From Betaproteobacteria bacterium (GTDB taxonomy: Bacteria; Pseudomonadota; Gammaproteobacteria; Burkholderiales; Casimicrobiaceae), in assembly GCA_004293675.1 (NCBI GenBank), contig READ01000036.1, positions 1 through 47,537 of the forward strand: DNA of 47,537 nt, written 5' to 3'. Below, one piece after another: positions 16,998 to 24,345 of this stretch; the stretch's first letter is position 1; the number at the start of each line of letters is the position of its first letter. The notes under the pieces were generated by a model. It was not told the origin of the DNA, made no database searches, and saw only the letters and a program-made list of their open reading frames with translations. A program made the position numbers and the translations under genes.

Positions 16998-17132
16998 GGA
17001 CGAATGACCAAAGACTTGTGACGACAGCGATGATCTGTCACGGAGAAATGACGCTACCTACTTGGCGCTGAGCGTTATCGGCGGAACAGTTCTCGCCAGG
17101 CTTTGCGTCATTCGTCTTATCGTCATTCGTCC
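16998..17132. repeat. family D MITE-like element
   Basis: A 135-bp element with inverted ends GGACGAATGAC / GTCATTCGTCC. It shares the inner GCTTTGCGTCATTCGTC motif with the element at 27323-27451. It fills nearly all of the space between gbsR and cydA and its terminal repeat contains the gbsR stop codon. There is no transposase gene inside, so a non-autonomous element is likely. Confidence 0.65.
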
Positions 17133-17704
17133 TTGCTTTTGACACTTCGTCCTCTTCCGGTCACTATCTTTAGTTTGTCCGTCATATCCAACACAGTTTT
17201 CACGCTCGAGCCCATGCGCATCAGGCGCGCCAAGGTTTCGGGAGATAGTCGTTGCACGTCATCAAACCACGTCGATGAAAGTTCAATCAGCTCGTGCATT
17301 TGCCGCATACGATCTTGGGCGTAGGTATCCGCTTCGTTGGCGGGGGTTTCCAAGAGCGCGTCTCGGAGCATCGAGAGCGTGGGATCGACTTCACGACGGC
17401 GGCGCTCTTCGGCGAGACTTTTGAAAATCTCCCACACGTCTTGAGGCGCTTCGAAATACTCTTTTCGGTCACCCGTGTTGTGGCGCAGCTTGACCAAGCG
17501 CCAGCTTTGTAGCTCCTTCAAACCGATGCTCACATTGGAGCGCGAAAACTCGAGCGACTCGGCGATTTCATCCGCGTTGAGCAGTTTGGGCGAGACAAAA
17601 ATCAGCGCGTAGATTTGGCCAACAGTGCGATTGATGCCCCAGCGCGATCCCATTTCACCGAAGTGTGAAACGAATTGTGCGGTCAATGGCGAGAGTGAAT
17701 TCAT
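17123..17704 (-). CDS. GbsR/MarR-family transcriptional regulator
   Basis: Protein of 193 aa with a winged helix-turn-helix typical of GbsR proteins. Landmarks are FVSHFGEMGSRWGINRTVGQ, then LNADEIAESLEFSRSNVSIG as the recognition region, then LVKLRHNTGDRKEYFEAPQD and a charged helical C-terminus. I prefer the second ATG (MNSLSPL), because GGAG sits six bases before it; the first ATG would add four residues. The stop codon lies within a family D element (final residues KDE). A strong promoter overlapping a perfect palindrome lies upstream, suggesting autoregulation. Its position directly before cydAB suggests that it controls the oxidase genes (inference). Confidence 0.88.
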   Translation of the reverse strand: MNSLSPLTAQFVSHFGEMGSRWGINRTVGQIYALIFVSPKLLNADEIAESLEFSRSNVSIGLKELQSWRLVKLRHNTGDRKEYFEAPQDVWEIFKSLAEERRRREVDPTLSMLRDALLETPANEADTYAQDRMRQMHELIELSSTWFDDVQRLSPETLARLMRMGSSVKTVLDMTDKLKIVTGRGRSVKSKDE

Positions 17705-17760
17705 ACCGAGCTCCATGGTCGCTTAGCTCAGATCATGGGCGATCCGAGCTGATGGAGATC

Positions 17761-17796
17761 AGTATATATCGTATTTATTGAATTTTCAATAAATAC
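17761..17796 (-). promoter_or_regulatory. gbsR promoter overlapped by a perfect palindromic operator
   Basis: On the minus strand, TTGAAA (17789-17784) and TATACT (17766-17761) are separated by exactly 17 bases, a near-consensus sigma-70 promoter. The -35 and most of the spacer lie inside a perfect inverted repeat of 11-bp arms, GTATTTATTGA and TCAATAAATAC (17771-17796), with a 4-base centre. A dimer bound here would block RNA polymerase. The likely ligand is the GbsR/MarR protein 57 bases downstream (inference). No second copy of the palindrome is seen before cydA. Confidence 0.72.
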
Positions 17797-17861
17797 TGAA
17801 AATTAGAAACACGCTGCTGCGCTATCGGGCCGAGCGAGCTCAGCCACGTCGCAATCAAAGA

Positions 17862-18068
17862 CTATCGGGCGCGACCGCCGATGAGCCGCGCGGGCAAGTA
17901 GAGCAAGGCTTTCAGAAAGGCGAACACCGCGCCAATAATCACGCCAAGGAGCCGAAACGGCAGCGCAACCAGCCAAAAGATAGGCAGCAAGATCAGCGCG
18001 GCAATCGCCAACGGCCAACTCACCACAAAAAGCACCACGAATACGGCAAAGATCAGCAGAAATTTCAC
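17862..18068 (-). CDS. small hydrophobic membrane protein
   Basis: Protein of 68 aa made of two or three hydrophobic helices (FLLIFAVFVVLFVVSWPLAI, ALILLPIFWLVALPFRLLG, GAVFAFLKALLYLPARLIG) with a short basic end GGRAR. I chose the GTG because a strong GAGAGGGG site lies six bases upstream. The longer ATG frame runs through a family C repeat and is unlikely. I do not recognise a function. It sits between bamD and gbsR on the same strand as both. Confidence 0.65.
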   Translation of the reverse strand: MKFLLIFAVFVVLFVVSWPLAIAALILLPIFWLVALPFRLLGVIIGAVFAFLKALLYLPARLIGGRAR

Positions 18069-18095
18069 AGTAGCCCCTCTCAATTCAAGCCCCAA

Positions 18096-18118
18096 TGTAG
18101 GAGCGGTTCCACCGCGAT
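18096..18118 (+). repeat. family C REP-like hairpin
   Basis: TGTAGGAGCGGTTCCACCGC followed by GAT contains the GCGGT...ACCGC stem. It lies just upstream of the small membrane protein gene and opens a spurious N-terminal extension of its reading frame. The plus-strand orientation is opposite to the copies at 8495 and 30332. Confidence 0.65.
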
Positions 18119-18257
18119 AAGCAGCCGCAAACAATTCACGACGACTCGGATCGAATCAAACGCTTCTGATAACGCGCGAGCGACGAAATGGTTGATTTAT
18201 CGCACAGAAGCACAAAAACACGCGACAAAATGCAGCTATCTTCACCAACGCCTCATG

Positions 18258-18294
18258 AAAAAAGGGCTCCAACGAATAATTTCGAATGAGCCCT
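18258..18294 (-). terminator. intrinsic terminator for bamD
   Basis: On the minus strand GGGCTC pairs with GAGCCC (flanking A-T adds a pair) and is followed by a run of six T. It lies 60 bases after the bamD stop. A separate small hairpin, GCCTTA/TAAGGC at 18317-18333, lies between the two. No gene is supported in 18135-18353. Confidence 0.7.
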
Positions 18295-18353
18295 ATTCTA
18301 TAAAACCACGTTACACGCCTTATTTCATAAGGCACTGCCACGAAAAGCTGTTT

Positions 18354-19151
18354 CTACCAAAACTTCCACCACGCCGTGCGCTCAGTCTCGGCAGGTTTTT
18401 TGTAAGTCGACGTAAAAATCCGCGCAGTGTCGGCCGCTACCTGCGTGTTGCCCAGCGCGCGTTGACTTTGCACGATGATCAGGAGCGCCTCTTCGTTAGC
18501 CGGCGTATTGGGGAAATTGGTGAGCGAGGCCTGCGCGCGGTTTATCGCGGCTTGATAGGCACCGCGATTAAAGTAGTAGCGAGCAACGTGCATCTCGTTT
18601 CTAGAGAGCGCATTGACCAGGTAGCGCATGCGAAGCACGGCGTCTTGTGCGTACTTGCTGTTGGGAAACTTTTCTGTCAAAAGCTTAAACGTGGCGTAGG
18701 AATCGCGTGCTGATTTCTGATCGCGCTCCGACAGGTCTTGCGACGCGATGAATGAGAGCAGTCCCAAATCCTCAATGAAATTGGCTAGACCCTTGATGTA
18801 GTAGGCGTAATCTGCGCCGTCGTTGCTGGGGTACTGCTTGATGAATCGATCAGCAGCGGCCACGGCGAGCGTGCGCTCGCCCAAGCGGTACTGCGCGTAG
18901 GCGGTGTCGAGAATGGCTTGCTGCGCTTGCAGGCCATACGGAAAGCGCGATTCGAGCGTTTCGTAGAGCTTCACGGCTTCGGTGAAGTTCTGCCCGTTCA
19001 TGGCATCCTTGGCGCGCCGATACAATTGCTCTACGGTCATGTTTTTGGGTTCGGTTTCGCGTGTAAACACGCTGCCCAATGTGCCGCATCCGGTGAGCAG
19101 CATGACAGCTGCAAGCATGGCGAAAAACGAGCGTGTCGAAATTGAATACAT
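18354..19151 (-). CDS. bamD: outer membrane assembly lipoprotein BamD
   Basis: Protein of 265 aa, the usual length. It has a signal peptide and lipobox (FAMLAAVMLLTGCGTLG, lipidated Cys22), so it is anchored to the inner leaflet of the outer membrane. A TPR-like body follows: EQLYRRAKDAMNGQNFTEAV, ETLESRFPYGLQAQQAILD, AADRFIKQYPSNDGADYAYY, LTEKFPNSKYAQDAVLRMRY, EMHVARYYFNRGAYQAAIN. BamD is an essential BAM complex subunit that recognises nascent outer-membrane beta-barrels. The gene is divergent from rluD, an arrangement widely conserved in beta- and gammaproteobacteria. A terminator follows. Confidence 0.96.
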   Translation of the reverse strand: MYSISTRSFFAMLAAVMLLTGCGTLGSVFTRETEPKNMTVEQLYRRAKDAMNGQNFTEAVKLYETLESRFPYGLQAQQAILDTAYAQYRLGERTLAVAAADRFIKQYPSNDGADYAYYIKGLANFIEDLGLLSFIASQDLSERDQKSARDSYATFKLLTEKFPNSKYAQDAVLRMRYLVNALSRNEMHVARYYFNRGAYQAAINRAQASLTNFPNTPANEEALLIIVQSQRALGNTQVAADTARIFTSTYKKPAETERTAWWKFW

Positions 19152-19274
19152 GGTTTAGTCGGTACGTTGCTGTAGCGGTTGGAAAACGGCACTACTGAGC
19201 GCCGTCGAATTAGCGTAGTTTATAGGACGCTCCCGCCCTGACCGTCGACCCTCTGTCCTCACTCAAAAAAGCGC

Positions 19275-20270
19275 ATGCACATCACCGTCCCCTCAAAGCT
19301 CTCTGGCATGCGACTCGATGCCGCGCTCGCAGCGCTCTTTCCTGATCACTCACGAAATCGGCTCAAGGGCTGGCTCGACGAGGGAAAAATTCTGCTCGAT
19401 GGCGCCGTCATGCCCGCCAAGACCAAGGTCTATGGCGGCGAGGACATCGTCACCGATCTACCCGAAGCGGAAATCGAGACCACCGCAGTCGCCGAAGACA
19501 TTCCGATTGATGTGATTTTCGAAGACGAGCAGATCATCATCATTAACAAGCCACCGGGCTTAGTCGTGCACCCCGGTGCGGGCAATCGCGACGGCACGCT
19601 GCTCAACGCGCTGCTGCACCACGCCCCCGAGGTCGCCAACGTGGTTCGCGCCGGCATCGTGCACCGACTCGACAAAGACACCAGCGGCGTGATGATGGTC
19701 GCCAAAACTGCGAAAGCGCAAACCAACTTGGTTCGCCAGCTGCAATCGCGCTCCGCCTCGCGCGAGTATTTGGCGCTGGTTCACGGCACGTTGCGTCGTC
19801 CGGGCACGGTTGAAAACATGCTCGGCCGTCATCCAAAAGAGCGCACCAAAATGGCGGCCCTCGTGTTTGGCGGCAAACCTGCCATTACCCACTTCAAGCC
19901 ACGCGAAGACTTCGGTGGCCCGGCGCTTTTGGGGCGACACTACACGCTCGTTGAATGCAAGCTGGAAACTGGACGCACGCATCAAATCCGCGTTCATATG
20001 AGCGGCCTGCGCCACCCCATCGTGGGCGATGCGACCTATGGCAAACGCGGCGACACCATGTTTGATCGGCAAGCGCTGCATGCGTGGCGGCTCACGGTCA
20101 AACATCCGTCAACTGGCAAACCCGTGCAATTCATCGCGCCCCTGCCCAACGACATGAAAATGATGCTCAAAACGCTTCGCGCCGAGCGCGACAACCGAAG
20201 CGTGGACGATGATTTCGATGACGACGATTTCGACGACAGCGGCAACGAATTTATTTATGTGCGTGACTAA
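19275..20270 (+). CDS. rluD: 23S rRNA pseudouridine synthase RluD
   Basis: Protein of 331 aa. It has an N-terminal S4 RNA-binding domain (LDAALAALFPDHSRNRLKGW) and a catalytic domain with the RluA-family motif GIVHRLDKDTSGVMMVAK (catalytic Asp). The RTHQIRVHMSGLRHPIVGDA block follows. RluD modifies U1911, U1915 and U1917 in helix 69 of 23S rRNA (E. coli numbering). The C-terminal ~25 residues are strongly acidic (DDDFDDDDFDDSG), a local oddity. It is divergent from bamD and followed by pgeF after a 3 x 174 bp repeat block. Confidence 0.95.
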   Translation: MHITVPSKLSGMRLDAALAALFPDHSRNRLKGWLDEGKILLDGAVMPAKTKVYGGEDIVTDLPEAEIETTAVAEDIPIDVIFEDEQIIIINKPPGLVVHPGAGNRDGTLLNALLHHAPEVANVVRAGIVHRLDKDTSGVMMVAKTAKAQTNLVRQLQSRSASREYLALVHGTLRRPGTVENMLGRHPKERTKMAALVFGGKPAITHFKPREDFGGPALLGRHYTLVECKLETGRTHQIRVHMSGLRHPIVGDATYGKRGDTMFDRQALHAWRLTVKHPSTGKPVQFIAPLPNDMKMMLKTLRAERDNRSVDDDFDDDDFDDSGNEFIYVRD

Positions 20271-20295
20271 GCGCTCGTTACTCCGTTTCGCCGAA

Positions 20296-20772
20296 CTCCC
20301 TCTCCCGCAGGCGGGAGAGGGTTGGGGTGAGGGTGTGTTCGCCCGAAGAAGCCCGGTCAAAAGTTACTCATCTTCTCACCGCACCCTCACCCCTAGCCCC
20401 TCTCCCGCTTGCGGGCGAGGGGAACGACGCCGAACGGCGACATGCGTCAACACAATGACGCCAACAAAGCTCCCTCTCCCGCAGGCGGGAGAGGGTTGGG
20501 GTGAGGGTGCGTTCGACCGAAGAAACCCGGTCGAAAGCTACTCATCCTTCCACCGCACCCTCACCCCTAGCCCCTCCCCCGCTTGCGGGCGAGGGGAACA
20601 ACGCCGAACGGCGACATGCGTCAACACAATGGCGCCAAAAATGCTCCCTCTCCCGCAGGCGGGAGAGGGTTGGGGTGAGGGTGCGTTCGTCCGAAGAAGC
20701 CCGGTTGAAATTCGCTCTTCATTCCACCGCTCGCTCACCCCTAGCCTCTCTCCCGCTCGCGGGCGAGGGGAA
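20296..20772. repeat. three tandem 174-bp units of family B
   Basis: Units begin at 20296, 20470 and 20644, a constant 174-bp period. Each has the left palindrome CCCTCTCCCGCAGGCGGGAG, an inner GGTTGGGGTGAGGGTG arm, about 50 bases of variable centre, the inverse arm CACCCTCACCCCTAGCCCC, and a right palindrome CTCCCGCTTGCGGGCGAGGG. A 45-base linker containing CGCCGAACGGCG joins the units. The final GAGGGGAACAAGC serves as the pgeF ribosome-binding site. Confidence 0.9.
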
Positions 20773-20777
20773 CAAGC

Positions 20778-21539
20778 ATGCTGATTACTCCGAACTGGTC
20801 TGCGCCAGCGACGATCCGCGCCGCCATGACAACCCGCGCTGGCGGCGTGAGCGCGCCACCTTACGACAGCATGAACTTGGGTTACTCGACAGCCGATGAT
20901 CGCGCCAACGTTGCTGAGAACGAACGCCGGATCGCTACGGCGTTGGGTGTAGAAACGTCCAACATTCGCTGGGTGCATCAAGTTCACGGCAACGTCGTTC
21001 ATCACGCTGAAAGTCTTGCCGCGAATGCTCCGTTGGGCAGCACCGCGATTCAAGGCGACGCCATCGTCTGTCGAACACCTGGCCTGGTCTGCGGCGTCAA
21101 GGTCGCCGATTGTTTGCCGGTGCTGTTTGCAGCGGACGACGGCAGCGTGGTGGCGGCGGCGCATGCAGGCTGGCGTGGGCTGGCGGGCGGCGTGCTTGAA
21201 AACACCACGGCCGCTTGCAATATTGCACCAGCGAGGCTCATCGCTTGGCTCGGTCCTTGCATTGGTCCGACCATGTTTGAAGTAGGCACCGATGTCAGAG
21301 ACGCTTTTTGCGATCAAAACCGCGACGCGGAAAGTGCGTTTGTAGCCAAAGCGACAGCGGGAAAGTTTTGGTGTGATTTGCCCAAGCTTGCTGCACAGCG
21401 TTTGAATCGAATGGGCGTGACGCGAGTTCATCAAAGCGGTCTCTGCACCATGAGCGATTCAGCCCAATTTTTCTCACACCGACGCGATGCGATCACGGGT
21501 CGTATGGCGGCGTTTGTGTGGATTGATCGCAGTGAGTAA
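20778..21539 (+). CDS. pgeF: peptidoglycan editing factor PgeF (laccase-domain, YfiH family)
   Basis: Protein of 253 aa. It has the Cu-oxidase_4/YfiH domain with metal-ligand motifs IRWVHQVHGNVVHHA, VCGVKVADCLPVLFA and VVAAAHAGWRGLAGGVLENT, and the C-terminal THVHQSGL-like block (VTRVHQSGLCTMSD). Family members hydrolyse mis-incorporated UDP-MurNAc-L-Ser and show purine nucleoside/polyphenol activities. The start ATG directly follows a family B repeat whose AGGGG end is the Shine-Dalgarno site (spacing seven). It overlaps the relA start by eight bases and follows rluD as in many proteobacteria. Confidence 0.94.
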   Translation: MLITPNWSAPATIRAAMTTRAGGVSAPPYDSMNLGYSTADDRANVAENERRIATALGVETSNIRWVHQVHGNVVHHAESLAANAPLGSTAIQGDAIVCRTPGLVCGVKVADCLPVLFAADDGSVVAAAHAGWRGLAGGVLENTTAACNIAPARLIAWLGPCIGPTMFEVGTDVRDAFCDQNRDAESAFVAKATAGKFWCDLPKLAAQRLNRMGVTRVHQSGLCTMSDSAQFFSHRRDAITGRMAAFVWIDRSE

Positions 21540-23745
21540 AAAGAAAACGACCGACGCGGTCAGCCCCGTCGTGGTCGCAAGCGCAAGCGGTGAGCCCAAC
21601 GCCACACCCGACGCAGCGCTGGCATGGCTCACAACGCACTGCGATCCGAGCATCGTCAGTCGCGGCCGCGCCATCGCAGAGTTGGTCGAAAAAATGCGGC
21701 TCGACGGCGACAGCATCGTCGCCGCTTCGCTCGCCGCAGCGCCGCGCGAGCTGCTCCCCGAGTCAACGCTTCGTGAGCAGTTCGGCGAATCGATCACCCA
21801 ACTTGTGCTCGGCGTCGATCGCATGGCGAGCATTCAAGTGCTCTCTCGAACCGCATCGCGCGTGCCGTCCGACAAAGAAAAATATGGCGCAGCTGCCACG
21901 ACCACCGCTGAGCGCGCACAGCAAACCGAAGCACTCCGAAAAATGCTGCTGGCGATGGTTGATGATGTGCGCGTGGTGCTCATCAAGCTCGCTGAGCGTT
22001 TGGTTTCCCTGCGCAGCGTAGCGCTATCCAACGATGCCCGGCGCGGCGATGTGGCGCAAACAGAGGCCCGCGACGTGATGGACTTGTTCGCGCCGCTGGC
22101 CAATCGTTTAGGCGTGTGGCAGCTCAAATGGGAACTCGAAGATTTATCGCTGCGGCTTTTGGAGCCCGAACGCTACCACCATATTTCGCGCTACTTGGAC
22201 GAAACGCGGATCGAGCGCGAAGCGTATATCGACACCGCGAAAGCGCGGCTCCGCGATGCGCTGTCGGAAGCGGGTATCGTCGCTGACATCGGTGGTCGCC
22301 CGAAACACATCTATTCCATCTTCGACAAACTCAATCGCAAACGCTGCACGATTGAGGAGCTCTACGACATTCGAGCGGTGCGAATTATCGTGCCCGAGCT
22401 TCGGGATTGCTACATGGCGCTGGGCATCGTGCACAGCATGTTCACGCCGATTCCGGGTGAATTTGACGACTACATCGCCAAGCCGAAATCCAACAACTAT
22501 CGCTCGCTACACACCGCCGTACTCGGCCCGCAAAATCGTGCGCTCGAAGTGCAAATCCGCACGCAAGAAATGCATCAAGGTAGCGAATACGGTGTTGCCG
22601 CGCACTGGAATTACAAAGAAGGCGGCAACGCTGGAAAAGACGCGGCCTATGCCGCCAAAATTGCGAGCTTGCGACAGGTGTTGTCGTGGGGTGACGAGAT
22701 CAGTTCGCCCGGCGAATTGCTCGCGGGATTTAAGTCGTCACTGTTTGAAGAAACCATATTTGTATTGACACCGCAGGGCAAGATCATCGATCTGCCCAAA
22801 AACGCAACGCCGATTGATTTCGCCTACGCGGTGCACACTGGTTTGGGGGATCGTTGCCGCGGCGCGAAGGTTGACGGTGCCATGGTGCCGCTCAACACAC
22901 CACTTAAAAATGGACAGCGCGTTGAGATCACCACCGTCAAAGAAGGCGGCCCGTCACGCGATTGGTTGAATCCCGACAACGGCTACATTCGCTCGAGCCG
23001 TGCTCGCAGTAAAGTGCGTCAGCATTTCAACGCGCTCGATGTGCAGGAAACCTTGGCACACGGTCGTGCCGTCGTCGAAAAAGATTTGCAGCGTCACGGT
23101 CAGACATCCTTAGCGCTTGAAAAGTTAGCGCACGAAGCGGGCTTCAAAACCGTCGAGGAATTCTTCACCGCTGTCGGTCGAGCGGAAGTCAACACGCGAG
23201 AGCTAGACCTTGCCATTCGCAAAGCCGCGGGCATCGTAGAGGCCGAACCCGAAGACCCCAAAAGCGAAGTGCATACATCGCGAAGCCGCGCTAAATCAGG
23301 CGGTGGTGGGATTTTGGTCGTGGGCGTTGATAAGCTCATGACGGGGCTTGCCAAGTGCTGCAAACCGGTGCCGCCCGATCCGATTGTGGGCTTCGTCACG
23401 CGGCTCAAGGGCATCACCATTCATCGCCATGATTGCGCCAACGTGCGACGCATGGAAGCGACCGAGCCGCGCCGCATCATCACCGCGGATTGGGGCGAAG
23501 CCGCAGAAAAAGATGTGTTTAGCGTGCAGATCGAAGTGATCGCAAGCGATCGTCAAGGTTTGCTGCGAGACATTTCAGATGTCCTGGCCAAAGAGCGAAT
23601 CAACGTAACGGCTGTGAACACGCTCAGCAAAGATTTCATGGCGAAAATGAAATTCACTGCTGAGGTGAAAAGCATGGATCAGCTGAGGGTGGCGTTGACG
23701 CAAGTCACCAACGTGAAGGGCGTACAGAGCGCTCGGCGGGCGTAA
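21532..23745 (+). CDS. relA: RelA-type (p)ppGpp synthetase
   Basis: Protein of 737 aa from the GTG (VSKKKTTDA); an in-frame ATG 45 bases upstream lies deep in pgeF. The N-terminal HD region is degenerate: SpoT's HDxxED is replaced (SLAAAPRELLPE, LREQFGESITQLVLGVDRM), so hydrolase activity is probably absent. The synthetase domain is intact (GRPKHIYSIFDKLNRK, YDIRAVRIIV, KSNNYRSLHTAVLGP, EVQIRTQEMH). TGS (EETIFVLTPQGKIIDLPKNA), a Cys-rich segment (GLAKCCKPVPPDPIVGF) and a C-terminal ACT domain (VQIEVIASDRQGLLRDIS) follow. RelA binds ribosomes with uncharged tRNA and makes (p)ppGpp in amino-acid starvation. Confidence 0.93.
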   Translation: MSKKKTTDAVSPVVVASASGEPNATPDAALAWLTTHCDPSIVSRGRAIAELVEKMRLDGDSIVAASLAAAPRELLPESTLREQFGESITQLVLGVDRMASIQVLSRTASRVPSDKEKYGAAATTTAERAQQTEALRKMLLAMVDDVRVVLIKLAERLVSLRSVALSNDARRGDVAQTEARDVMDLFAPLANRLGVWQLKWELEDLSLRLLEPERYHHISRYLDETRIEREAYIDTAKARLRDALSEAGIVADIGGRPKHIYSIFDKLNRKRCTIEELYDIRAVRIIVPELRDCYMALGIVHSMFTPIPGEFDDYIAKPKSNNYRSLHTAVLGPQNRALEVQIRTQEMHQGSEYGVAAHWNYKEGGNAGKDAAYAAKIASLRQVLSWGDEISSPGELLAGFKSSLFEETIFVLTPQGKIIDLPKNATPIDFAYAVHTGLGDRCRGAKVDGAMVPLNTPLKNGQRVEITTVKEGGPSRDWLNPDNGYIRSSRARSKVRQHFNALDVQETLAHGRAVVEKDLQRHGQTSLALEKLAHEAGFKTVEEFFTAVGRAEVNTRELDLAIRKAAGIVEAEPEDPKSEVHTSRSRAKSGGGGILVVGVDKLMTGLAKCCKPVPPDPIVGFVTRLKGITIHRHDCANVRRMEATEPRRIITADWGEAAEKDVFSVQIEVIASDRQGLLRDISDVLAKERINVTAVNTLSKDFMAKMKFTAEVKSMDQLRVALTQVTNVKGVQSARRA

Positions 23746-23883
23746 ATCGCGTTCTAAACGAGCTTTTTCTTTGAACGCCTTACGAAATGGGGCGTTTAAC
23801 GAATAAATTGCTGTTTTCAGTACCTTTTTAAAATCCGCTTAACGCCATGTTTCTATTGGCATCTAGCGATAAAGCTGGATCAT

Positions 23884-23908
23884 GCAGCGCGCGTTTCCTG
23901 CGCGCTGC
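23884..23908. terminator. strong hairpin between convergent relA and FKBP genes
   Basis: A perfect 9-bp GC-rich inverted repeat (GCAGCGCGC / GCGCGCTGC) with a 7-base loop is located 20 bases past the FKBP stop and 139 past relA. There is no T-run in either direction. A second weaker stem, AACGCC/GGCGTT at 23774-23796, lies closer to relA. Confidence 0.45.
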
Positions 23909-23928
23909 AAACAGAGCTCAAAAACCGC

Positions 23929-24276
23929 TTAAACGCCGAGCAATTCCACTTCAAATTTAAGCGTCGCATTGGGCGGAATCACGCCGCCCGCACCGCGTGC
24001 GCCGTAGCCCAATTGCGGCGGAATGATCAGCGTGCGCTTGCCGCCGATTTTCATGCCCTGCACGCCTTCGTCCCAGCCTTTGATAACGTGGCCGGCACCC
24101 AGCGGAAACGCAAACGGATCGTTGCGATCTTTGCTCGAGTCAAATTTGCCGCCCTGCACGCCACCATTGAACAGCCAGCCCGTGTAGTGCACGGAGACAT
24201 GCGCCCCGGCTTTCGCTTCGGCGCCTGAGCCGATGACGTCGTCTGTGTATTGAAGTCCGGATGCGGTAGTTTGCAT
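23929..24276 (-). CDS. FKBP-type peptidyl-prolyl cis-trans isomerase
   Basis: Protein of 115 aa, a single cytoplasmic FKBP domain with no signal peptide. Motifs: VSVHYTGWLFNGGVQGGKFD, NDPFAFPLGAGHVIKGWDEG, VQGMKIGGKRTLIIPPQLGY, GVIPPNATLKFEVELLGV. These supply the hydrophobic active-site pocket, including the Trp and Tyr. I start at the ATG giving MQTTASGLQY, the usual N-terminus of this subgroup. The frame upstream continues only because the family A repeats happen to be open. It catalyses prolyl isomerisation during folding; the partner is unknown. Confidence 0.93.
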   Translation of the reverse strand: MQTTASGLQYTDDVIGSGAEAKAGAHVSVHYTGWLFNGGVQGGKFDSSKDRNDPFAFPLGAGHVIKGWDEGVQGMKIGGKRTLIIPPQLGYGARGAGGVIPPNATLKFEVELLGV

Positions 24277-24345
24277 GTGAAGTGTTCTGAAGTTTGAATG
24301 AAAAATGAATTCTACGAGTTGGCCAAAAAGAGGTTCCGAGACTTG

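Noticed and set aside
18156-18341. 61-codon open frame downstream of bamD
   Set aside because: It spans the bamD terminator and hairpin and has no ribosome site or similarity.
20538-21434. 298-codon open frame antisense to pgeF and family B repeats
   Set aside because: Its first part is antisense pgeF and its end is repeat sequence (SPQPSPACGRG-type peptides), a known false-gene signature.
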